Assembly: GCA_949316235.1 (NCBI GenBank) | Contig: OX438741.1 | Location: 14,571,124 to 14,635,123, forward strand | Direction: 5' to 3' | DNA length: 64,000 bases | Origin: Oegoconia quadripuncta | Taxonomy: Eukaryota > Arthropoda > Insecta > Lepidoptera > Autostichidae | Part shown: positions 1 through 11,567 of the stretch, piece after piece | Layout of the letters: each line of letters begins with the position of its first letter | Position numbering within the stretch: position 1 is the stretch's first letter | The notes under the pieces: model-generated | What the model saw: only the letters and a program-made list of their open reading frames with translations | What the model was told of the DNA's origin: nothing | Databases searched by the model: none | Position numbers and translations under genes: made by a program

Positions 1-115
1 ATGTTGTTTACATTTAGCCACGGAGTTGTAAGCTAACTACCTTTTCAACAATTTTAGATAGGAACGGTAAGATGCTAATCAGGCGAAGGTTGTAGCTCAT
101 CTCTGGGACCCTTAC

Positions 116-304
116 CTTCAATAACGACTTGAGGAGTATACCCTGCAGCATGGCGTCGGCTTTGGTGACCTTTCCTCGCTGGTTTGGGATCTTGCTAACG
201 ATGAACATCATGATGTCTATCTTCTGGAAGTCGGGCAGATGGTCGGCGAACTCGCCTAAAGCGTTGATGAGCGCCTCTTGGTACAGCTTTTCGTCAGTCT
301 CTTT
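116..304 (-). CDS. EFR3: EFR3 exon 10 (last one in window)
   Basis: 63 codons, phase 0 at both ends. The peptide runs from [20 protein letters not shown] to GILLKSLLK and matches the family segment in which 'FQEA.I..IGSF...LP' is followed by 'IMSKVP' (here FIVSKIP). The acceptor is TTGCAG before AAAGAG and the donor is GTAAGG at 115-110. Reading past the donor soon gives sequence with no family likeness. The remaining exons are beyond the left edge. Confidence 0.9.
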
Positions 305-3300
305 CTGCAACGAAAGATTAACAGTCAGCAAATAGAGCAGGCTTAACGAGATGAATATAGTATGCAAAAGTGTGTCTGTCTGTTGTTACATTTTCATAAC
401 TAACCCTATGAATGACAACCAGAACACAACAATGCTATTAACATTGCCGTTTGGCGGCAGATTTAGATAAGATGGTGGTAGCTAGCCAGGCGGACATTTA
501 ATAAGCCCTACCACCAACCAAACCGAGTACTAAACATGTACCACTCTGGGGATCGAACCCGCGACCTCCGAAACGTAAACCCAATGTTGTTTACTTTGAG
601 CCACGGAGGCGGTTACATTTATTTAATTTAGATATTATTTATATAGTTTCCAGCTCTTATATGAAACAAACCAAACAAAAAAAAACAAGAAATTTACCTC
701 AGAATCTCGGGCCACTGACGCTCTCAAGTTGGTGAGGAGGTTATTGATGATCTCCAATACTGACGGACCTGAAACCAAATAAATCTTCAATAAATGTGTT
801 CGAAAAAAAAAAAACAATACATGGATAAATTAAAACTAAAAAAAAAACTGGGTCCGCGGGAAGGTGTCATAGTCAAAAATGCTTTATTTTTCGAGTGTGT
901 GAGTGTGAGTTGTGCCCCAAAAGTGGGGACGTGTAAGGTTAGTGATGATATTACTTTAAACAAATGCTTTACTTTATATATATGTCGGAGATAGCGATAA
1001 ATTAGCGAACCGCCTCCGTGGCTCGATGTAAACAACATTGAGTTTACGATTCGGAGGTCGCGGGTTTGATCCCCAGCGGGGTACATGTTTAAGTACTCGG
1101 TTTGGTTGGTGGTAGGGCATTTTAAATGTCCGCCTGGCTAGCTACCACCATCTTACCTAAATCTGCCGCCAAGCAGCAATGTTAATAGCATTGTTGTGTT
1201 CCGGTTTTCAAAGATAAGATAGCCAGTCCCCCAAATGCGTTGGGGTTTCCGGGTCAGTACGCTTCCACCTTCGACCTCATCTTCACTTAACATCATGTGT
1301 GATGAGGTCAAGTACAAACCCGTTGTGCATAAAAAAAAAAAAAAAGAACAGAAACAGTCTTCACATCGAAAATGGGACACTTTGCTACCAGCTGTCGAAG
1401 GAGTCGGACCACCACTGGACATCAACCATCGACGCTTGAGGAATCCGGTGAGTCGTTACTGAATAAGACTTTGATTATGGAGTTTGAGCAAGGAGCAACT
1501 ATAGACAAGGTACGGCTGACATCCACAGAGTGCACGCGGGGGCCAAGTTGTATGGCACGAGGGGCGTGCACATGTTTTCTCTTCAACAGAAAGCATCTCA
1601 GGTTCCATGATTATAATCGAATGTGAATACGTTGTTGATTCCCCTATAGTAGTTTGCAATAATATCGCCTTTGCCCGAGCAACCCTTTACCACGGCACTG
1701 GCACTACCATCCCGGTCGCTAGCAACGCCCATACCCACCCCCGAACCCATCTACGACATATTTATGTATGTGCTCGGTTGGATGTGCAGTTACGATGTTG
1801 TGACCTACATAAATCTAACACACTATACGTCATCTATGTAGTACTAGTAAGCTCTTTGAAGGAAACACCTGCTCATTTTCTGGTGAAAGTGAGACAAAAT
1901 GTATAGTAACAATTTGTCTGTCAAGATTAATGACTTTTTTGTTTTTAAATGTTGTAAAATAATTAATGGAACGTACCAATATATTATGCAAAAGATTATT
2001 ATTTAGCTCACTTTAATGTAATTTTATCATACATACAATTTTGTGAATATCCTATTTAAACAAATTAAACTACTTATACCGGATGAGTTTTTTTACCGTA
2101 AGGAAAAAGGCATATTACGTAAGTGACATGATTAGTAAAATTGGGATAGTTTTATTAGTACGAGCCTCTTTAATGTCTTGTTGGAATAACTGTACAGTTT
2201 ATATTTATGTGTGTGTGGAAAATTAATGGTATTAATAAAATAGTAATAATTAATTAATAAAATAAGTTATTGGCATGGGTAGTTTAATTGTTTTGTTTTT
2301 TCAAAACCATCGACTCAAGCACCTTCCGGAGATTAATGTGCGACTGGTGAAATTCGTATCATGCGAAATTTATTTTTGTCCAAGTTTTTTTTTAAATTTA
2401 TTTAATTGAATGTTGTAATTATGTGGAATTGGTTAAAAACGCGACTTTCAAATGGCACAAGGCTTTATTCGATTAAGGTTTGAAAAAATAAAATGCCAAT
2501 TCCTTCTATTTCACTCACTTAATATGCCGTATTATTTTTTTTTATGCACAACGGGTTGGTACTTGACCTCAATCACACCTGATGTTAAGTGAAGATGAGG
2601 TCGAAGGTGGAAGCGTACTGACTCAGAAACCACAACACATTTGGGGGACTTGCTAGCTTATCTCTGACAACCGGAACACAACAATGCTATTGCTAACAGC
2701 AAATAACATTGCTGCTTGGCGGCAGATTTAGATAAGATGGTGGTAGCTAGCCAGGCGGACCTTTAAAATGCCCTTCCACCAACCAAAACTCCTTTATTTC
2801 CTTACGATAAAAAAAACTCATCCGGTATAGTATATGACCACTCACCCACGCTGTCTCCAGCTGCGATGGCCACTATGTTGCTGAGCACGGCGGCTCGCGC
2901 GGCGCGGACCCTGGTACGAGCCTTAGGGTCGTTGGTTCCGTTCCCGGCCGCGTCCAAATGCTGCATCAGCGCCTCCACCACGCTGTACGAGTATTGGGCC
3001 TGAGGATGAGTCTCCGTGTTAACTACTGCCACAGCTTAAGGGTAACGATAGTGACCGGTATTCATAAAAACTGTAATCGACCACATTTAAAAAATAAATA
3101 TGTAGTTTCACAATCTAAAAATAACATGCTACATTTTCACCGCCCATCTTCTAGCTCCATCATCAGATCGTCGACACCAAGTGTAATATATTGGACTCGT
3201 CAAAACGAATCATATGAACCCAAACACGAGTGGTTTACTAGTAGCCACTGAAGAGCTTCACCGTCCACCTCCTGGCTCCATCATCATATCAGCTCCAAGA

Positions 3301-6300
3301 TACCAAATTATAATATTGTCATCAGAATTAAATATACATACAAAGTTTCATTTCGATATGACAATTAGAAGTAAGTTTAAATTAACTTCATATATAAGTG
3401 AAAATAAAAGCGTGTTAATGAGGAACATTTGCAGTGGATTATGACCCATGTCGAGCGTCGGAGGCTCAGCGGTTAAGACGCGGTCTCCCAATTTTGGAGG
3501 TCCGGCTTCGAATCCCAGGGTATGTACCAATGAGTTTTTAATTTAAATTTAATTAGTTATGTGCATTTATCCGACTGATCTTAAACGGTGAAGGAAAACA
3601 TCGTGAGGAAACCTGCATGTCTGAGAAATAAAAATTCTAAGGCATGTGAAGTCTCCAACCCGCATTGGCATTAGGTGGTAGGCCTCGTATAACTCCGACG
3701 TATAACGATTATGGTCCATACTCCCTCATTACACGAGGGAAGGCTTATACCCCTGCAGTGGGATGTTTACGGGCTAAGATGATGATGGCCCATACCCTCT
3801 CCGAGTGAGTGGAGGCTGTACCTCCAACATCTTTCATGAAGTAATGTTTAGTTCCCTATCAGATTTTTTGGTTTTTTTAAATACTTGTATTGGCATTATT
3901 CACTCGTGCATTCGTGCCGCATTCGCTATTCGTTTTCGATTAGCGAAGTTAAGCAACGTCTGGCGCGGTAAGTCCTTGGATGGGTGCCCACTAGTAGCAT
4001 TTTAATACGAGTGTTTCCGCGCTTCAGAGGGCACATAAATTGTCGATCCCGGTTGTTTTAAATTGAAGGCCTACTGCCTTAAGCCAAGTCCGCGCCCTAC
4101 AGGAACGGTTTAAAAACTGGTGGCCACTAGTCTGACAAAACTGGGCCCGCGTGGTGGAAACCCTCTCCAAATGAGAGCAGGCGGTGTCCCAACAGGGAGG
4201 ATTTTTTTTTATGCACCACGGGTTGGTACTTGATCTCAATCACAACTGATGTTAAGTGAAGATGAGGTCGAGGGTGAAAGCGTACTGACCCGGAAACCCC
4301 AACACATTTTGAGGGACTGGCTAACTTATGTCTGACAACCGGAACACAACAATGCTATTGCTTATAGCAAATAACATTGCTGCTTGGCGGCAGATGTAGA
4401 TAAGATGGTGGTAGCTTGCCAGGCGGACATTTAAAATGCCCTTCCACCAACCAAACCGAGTACTTAAACATGTACCCCGCTGGAGATCGAACCCGCGACC
4501 TCCTAATCGTAAACCCAATGTTGTTTACATGGAGCCACGGAGGCGGTTAAAAAAAAAGGAGGTAAAGCCACAATCTTAAAGTAAAACTTAATAAGCACTC
4601 ACTTGTATCGAGAACATGATGATCTTGAAGGTGTGGACAGCGAAGTCGTTCGGTACCCAGAGTTCATGTCGATCGAAGTGACTGGAATGAGGAATTCACA
4701 GAAATTTTCAACACAGTTACTCGGAACTATGAGTGACAAAGAATACGGCTTATAAATTAGTTTTACCCGTCTGCTCAAGAAAGGAGGGTATTATGTTTCG
4801 AAACGAAAAGACTGATTCTAATGAAAACAGATGTGCATGTGGCCGAAGGAGGCGCGGTCCAACCAGCTCGTGCAGACACGCGGGTGAGAGTGAGAGTGTG
4901 TGATAGTGAGGGTGTGTGAGAGTGAGCGTGTGTGAGAGTGAGGGTGTGTGAGGGTGTGTGAGGGTGGGGGTGAGGGTGAGAGGCTCACGTGAGCACGGGG
5001 CGCAGCACGCTGCAGATGTGGCCGAAGGAGGCGCGGCCCACCAGCTCGCGCAGACACGCGGGTGAGAGTGAGGGTGTGTGAGGGTGAGGGTGAGGGTGAG
5101 AGGCTCACGTGAGCACGGGGCGCAGCACGCTGCGGATGTGGCCGAAGGAGGCGCGGCCCACCAGCTCGCGCAGACACGCGGGTGAGAGTGAGGGTGTGAG
5201 GGTGAGGGTGAGAGGCTCACGTGAGCACGGGGCGCAGCACGCTGCGGATGTGGCCGAAGGAGGCGCGGCCCACCAGCTCGCGCAGACACGCGGGTGAGAG
5301 TGAGGGTGTGTGAGAGTGAGGGTGTGTGAGAGTGAGGGTGTGTGAGAGTGAGGGTGTGTGAGAGTGAGGGTGTGTGAGGGTGAGGGTGAGAGGCTCACGT
5401 GAGCACGGGGCGCAGCACGCTGCGGATGTGGCCGAAGGAGGCGCGGCCCACCAGCTCGCGCAGACACGCGGGTGAGAGTGAGGGTGTGTGAGGGTGAGGG
5501 TGAGAGGCTCACGTGAGCACGGGGCGCAGCACGCTGCGGATGTGGCCAAAGGAGGCGCGGCCCACCAGCTCGCGCAGACACGCGGGTGAGAGTGAGGGTG
5601 TGTGAAAGTGAGGGTGTGTGAGAGTGAGGGTGTGTGAGAGTGAGGGTGTGTGAGGGTGAGGGTGAGGGTGAGAGGCTCACGTGAGCACGGGGCGCAGCAC
5701 GCTGCGGATGTGGCCGAAGGAGGCGCGGCCCACCAGCTCGCGCAGACACGCGGGTGAGAGTGAGGGTGTGAGGGTGAGGGTGAGGGTGAGAGGCTCACGT
5801 GAGCACGGGGCGCAGCACGCTGCGGATGTGGCCGAAGGAGGCGCGGCCCACCAGCTCGCGCAGACACGCGGGTGAGAGTGAGGGTGTGAGGGTGAGGGTG
5901 AGGGTGAGAGGCTCACGTGAGCACGGGGCGCAGCACGCTGCGGATGTGGCCGAAGGAGGCGCGGCCCACCAGCTCGCGCAGACACGCGGGTGAGAGTGAG
6001 GGTGTGAGGGTGAGGGTGAGGGTGAGAGGCTCACGTGAGCACGGGGCGCAGCACGCTGCGGATGTGGCCGAAGGAGGCGCGGCCCACCAGCTCGCGCAGA
6101 CACGCGGGTGAGAGTGAGGGTGTGAGGGTGAGGGTGAGGGTGAGAGGCTCACGTGAGCACGGGGCGCAGCACGCTGCGGATGTGGCCGAAGGAGGCGCGG
6201 CCCACCAGCTCGCGCAGACACGCGGGTGAGAGTGAGGGTGTGAGGGTGAGGGTGAGGGTGAGAGGCTCACGTGAGCACGGGGCGCAGCACGCTGCGGATG

Positions 6301-9300
6301 TGGCCGAAGGAGGCGCGGCCCACCAGCTCGCGCAGACAGGCCTCGGCCAGGCGCGGCGGCTCGTCCTCCACGCCGTCGCGCGTGTCCGTGTCCATTATGG
6401 ACACCGTCTCGTACTTCTCCGCCGTCTGCGGAACGGCACGGCAGCTTTAGGTGGGCATCGTCAGATTGAGAAGATAGATCATGTAAAGATAAGTTAGTCA
6501 TACAATACTAAGCCCTCCCTAAACGGCATATCCCCCAGAGACTTTACCCTACGTCGTCCTATGTCTTGTCTCCGTTCACATCAGATTAGTCAAACCCATC
6601 AGACTTTTCAGGCGAAGTCTGTTGGTGTCGCCCGATATCTCCGGGGACACATGTCGCTGTACATGTAAAACTCCGCAAAATTACTCCATTCAGAGGGCTA
6701 TGCATAGGTATTTTCAATAAGGTACCCATTGATGTACAAAATCTTCCTTTCAATAAATGTAAAGATTCTATAAAACAGAATCAAAATCAAAACACATTTA
6801 TTTCGTGGGATAAAAATTATCACTTGAAAACGTCACATTTTTTATCTTAATATTAAAATTATTGACATTATTACTCAATCGCAAAGCTGATTCCCCAGAG
6901 AAAAACGAGCAAGAAACTCAAGGGTTGCTCTTTTAAATAAGTTTGGGTTACAATTATATTATATTGTATAATTAGACTGAATATCGCCGAGCGGTCTATG
7001 TCCATGCTTGCTCATCATCCAGATAGTCAGAATACTTACTAAGGCCCGTATTAATAAACCATTCTCAACATTGAGAACAGTCTTGTGATCGGTCTCAAGT
7101 AAACGTGATGATTAATAAACCTAACTTGCGACCTAAAACGCACGTGGATACTCAAGCAGTACTCACTTGAGAGGTGCGCCGAGTTTCACCTATTAATAAA
7201 CGAAACTCAAGACTATCAGTGCTGCTATACCAAAAGGTTGCGGGTTCGAATCCCGCTAGGGGCATATGTTTGTCTGATGAATACGGACATGTGTACCCGA
7301 GTTATGGATGTTTTCATTTATAATAAGTATTTATTTACAAAAAAAAATGTATTGATGTAGTATATCAACCATCTGGTATCCACAACACAAGCCTATAGTT
7401 GCTTACTGTGGAACTAGATGGCGCTGTACGTATGTGTAAGGATATTTTTTTATATATATAAATATACCTGCATATTGTAGAGCAATGAAGGGACAATCTT
7501 GTCCATATGCTGAGCCTCCCATATATTCTCCACCAAGTCGTCAGACACGGTCTTCCTTATTACACCCTGAAAAAATAGGAAATAACTATTTTTAACCGCC
7601 TCCTCAGATCAGTTCGATCCCCAGCGGGGTACATGTTTAAGTACTCGGTTTGGTTGGTGGTAGGGCATTTTAAATGTCCGCCTGGCTAGCTACCACCATC
7701 TTATCTAAATCTGCCGCCAAGCAACAATGTTAATAGCATTGTTGTGTTCCGGTTGTCACAGATAAGATAGCCAGTCCCCCAAATGTGTTGGGGTTTCCGG
7801 GTCAGTACGCTTCCACCTTCGACCTCATCTTCACTTAACATCAGGTGTGATTGAGGTAGTGTTGGTAGGGTAAGACCACGACGAACGTACCATGATCAAA
7901 TCGGGGACGTCTTAAAGAAAGGCCAAGTCAAGAGTATCCTAAACCGACGAGCATATATGAACAACCTTATGAGAGTGAAGGAAGCAGAAGAGGTGTGTCA
8001 GGATCGTAGTAAGTGGAAGTCTGTGGTCTCTGCCTACCCCTACGGGAAACAGGCGTGACATTATGTATGCATGTGATTGAGGCCAAGTAACAACCCGTTG
8101 TGCATAAAAAAAAAACTTATGTAAGTTTCACCGGGTGCGCCAAAGTTCACCTAAATTTTCAACTCCGATAATTGGAAATCCGAAAATGTTCTTCCTAACA
8201 TTTTTCATCCTAACAATCACAATTCCTAACTACTCTGTCTCTAATGTTCATAATTCCGAAGCATTCAACTTCAGAATGTCAGTAGCAATAAATATCTATT
8301 ATACTTTTATTTGTTTTCCTATATTTTCTCAACATAACCATCTTTTACACTATTATTCAAAGGAAACGAATCGGTCCTATTCATAATTATTAGTTTAGGT
8401 TAGGCTAGAACTGTGATCAAAACGCACGAGTCGAGCGAGCGAAGCGAGCGTGCCGCAGCAGGCGAAGTGCCAGAACCGAATCGGACCTTTACACTTGGTA
8501 AACGTTTCTTTCTGAGTATGAGTGAAAATATTATGGTAATTATGTTTAGAGATAAAAGCGTTATAATAAAAAACAGTAGGAGTTTAAATATTAAATTAAT
8601 GATATTATTAATTACAATTTTCGGAAACATGTGTGTTATGAACATCGCCAGTACGATGATCATTCGGATTACACATCATTAGGAAGAACAATTTCGAGCA
8701 AAGAACATTTGGTGAGCCAATATGGACCCGTTTCAATATTGGTTTCACCAAGAGGGTCACTATCGACTACATCAATCGGTTTGATGGCCTATTGGTGTAG
8801 TGGATAGTGATCCCCGCGAATCTCGCGAGGGGTAAATATTTGTGTGATGAATACGAGCATTTATTCCCAAGTCATGGATGTTTATATAAATATTTATGTA
8901 TGTTTATCCGCTATTACCCATAGTACAAGCTTGGCTTAGTTTGGGACTAGGTGATGGGTGTCTTCGTCTTCAATTTATGAGCACTTTGGACTCCACACTA
9001 CAGTGGGGGTCGCATATTGAGACACTTGCGAGCAGACTCAGTTCAGCTGCTTATGCTGTTCGTAAGATTAGACAACTTACTGACATTAAAACAGCGAGGC
9101 TCGTTTATTTTGGCTACTTTCATAGCATTATGTCTTAAGGTATACTACTGTGGGGTAGAGGTGCAGATATTCAAACAATATTTGTTCTACAAAAAAGAGC
9201 AATCAGAGCAATATATAAATTACGCTGCCGTGATTCTCTAAGAGATCTGTTTAAAGAAATAAGTATTTTAACTGTTGCATCCCAATATATATATGACAGT

Positions 9301-11497
9301 ATAATGTATGTACGCAAAAATATATGCCTATTTCGCAAACATTCTGATAATCATAATTTGAATACTAGAAACAAAAATAAAATTGAAATTCCACAATTTA
9401 GACTTAGCAAGGTTAGCACATCCTTTGTGGACACAGCATACGCTTTTACAATAAAATACCAGAACATATATTGAGTTTAACAGAGCAGAAATTTAAACGC
9501 CACATTAAAGAAACTCTGTGTAAGAAGGGTTATTTACAGGATAAATGATTATTTAGGCGATAAGATTAGTCTGTTGTTAGCTGGTCGTTATGTTAATTGC
9601 TATTGTTTTGTAATATGTAATATAAGATGTAGTATTGTTGTAAGGATGGAGACTAGTTGAAAAGATGTGTTGTTGCGGAGTTTCTTGTCGCTTCTTCTCC
9701 CTAACCATAACACCTTGTGAAGCGATGTAGTTAAATAAAGAAAAATAGCATGTTGACTTTCAATAAGTGATATTTTTGTATCCTACATTGAATAAAATAT
9801 TTTTGATTTTGATTTTTGATTTTGAGCTATGCTCTTGTCGGTGGAGTAATGACCACATTTTGATTAGTGCAAGTGTCCGAAATAATAATTTATTTATTTT
9901 TATTAAACTCAGGACTCTGTAGTACAGTACAGTAGTAGTAGTAAGGATACACTTTTAACTTCCCATAATTTTAAAGACCGTGATTTTCTAACAAATCGGT
10001 AGCTTGCTTTAGACGTAGGTAGTACCTATAGATATTTAGTAATAAAATTTACCACTATGAATTTCCTTGCTTGAGTATTACTTAGAATTAGGATCCGTAG
10101 GCTTTTCATGTGACTTGCAGAAGCAATCGTATAGCATTAAACTACATAATCATCATCTCCAGGTCTCAGGCCATCCCGCTCGCAGGAGGCGACGTCGGGG
10201 CGGCGGCAACGCTCGCTAGCCCCCTACACGTCGCCCGGGGTCACGGACGGCTGCATCTTTGGGCGATGTAGCCGTCGGACGCGACCCGGGAGAGGATGAC
10301 ACCCTCCGGTGCGACCGGGGCGGTGTCGCCGCATCGGGCCCTGTCGCGCCTCATACCGCTCGCTGATCGCGGCCGATTGTTAGAGGCCGCTGATGCATTC
10401 CCAGGTCCTCTCTACTGCCGAGGAAGGTCGCCGCAGAGTTTTAATGGGTATCCCTCCCGACAAGGAGGGGAGTCCCACATGACCGACTCGCCATCCCCCA
10501 GGCGAGCGGTACGCGTAATGCGTTTCCCCGCGTCAAAAAAAGAAGGTCTCAGGCCATGTCTCTGCCTTTGAATCTGCTTTTATGATATCAGTGAGGATTT
10601 AATGTTCAATATTTCACATGATAATAGAATCTGAATAAGTATGCTGGAGTTGGAAATTGCTCACCTGTAGACCCTGGATGCCAGCGAGCCGTATCTGGTC
10701 TCTAGTGGCTGGATCGCCGTGGTTGCTGTGACACATCGCTGAGAACTTGGACACGAAGAAATCATACCGACGGTGATAGGACGGCGTGTCTTCCTCGATG
10801 TTGGCGAAGCGAACAAACTGCAAACAATATCAATGTAATTAATGTTTGACAACCGATTGGTGTAGTGGATAGTGACCCTGTCAGCGAAACCAACGGTTGC
10901 GGGTTCGAATCCCGCGACGGGTAAATGTTTGTGTGATGAATATGAACATTTATTACGCTAATCAATTAATCACGCGCTATAAATTATTGTACTCACACTC
11001 TGAGTAGCGAGGATTTGCAACTGTGGGTCGGTGGACTCCAACAGCTTCTGCACCATCTTGAGGAAACTCTCCACAAACAGGTTGAGGGTTTGCGAGTGGC
11101 ACGCTAAGAGGAGCTGGTCCATCGCCTCCATCGCTATTATCACAAACCTGTGAAATAAGTAATCCCGTTTTAATATTAGGTCCTTCCCTATGAAATTGAC
11201 GTTTTGCATTTCATTATAACTGTTTTCTCCATACAAACATTTTTGATGTGTTAGTGACAAACTTATAATAAATAAAAAAAAAATAAAAAATAAAAATAGT
11301 TTATTTCAATAACCTAAATTAATCAAAACATTGCAGTTTTTGGAATCTCCATTTAAGCAAGAATTTGCTTGTGTTAGGAGAGACCGCTCTTCTATAACAA
11401 TTTTATATTTTAACATTATTTATTAAGTTTTTAACATTATTAATATTACTTAATTATTTAAGGTAAGTAAAATATTTATCTATCTATTTTCTTATAA

Positions 11498-11567
<70 letters not shown>

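Noticed and set aside
3930..3990. Functional 5S rRNA gene
   Set aside because: Only the internal part is recognisable and both 5' and 3' ends of 5S are missing.
4981..6262. CRISPR-like array (conserved repeats with spacers)
   Set aside because: The repeats are EFR3 coding sequence, the spacers are low-complexity GGTGAG, and the locus is in a eukaryotic intron.
4866..6262. Interstitial telomeric repeat
   Set aside because: The spacer is GGGTGA/GTGTGAG, not the TTAGG of insects, and it is always tied to the exon copy.
4750..6501. Several 100-216-codon open frames ([11 protein letters not shown] and [14 protein letters not shown] repeats) on the minus strand, and smaller ones on plus
   Set aside because: They are alternative-frame readings of the EFR3 exon-6 minisatellite. 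They stay open because the unit lacks stops in those frames. The real frame is fixed by the unique part of exon 6.
8413..8682. 89-codon frame starting [18 protein letters not shown]
   Set aside because: Composition shifts abruptly at the GC-rich block. The rest is AT-rich non-coding sequence and frames on both strands are equally open.
10296..10571. 91-codon GC-rich open frame as a gene
   Set aside because: It lies within a truncated retroelement insertion, crosses its A tail and target duplication, and has no protein likeness.
10849..10921. tRNA genes at SINE heads (here, 3450, 7214, 29843, 47200, 48658 and others)
   Set aside because: Box-B-like sequences are present but the acceptor stems do not pair, and each is followed by the same family-specific body, so they are SINE heads.
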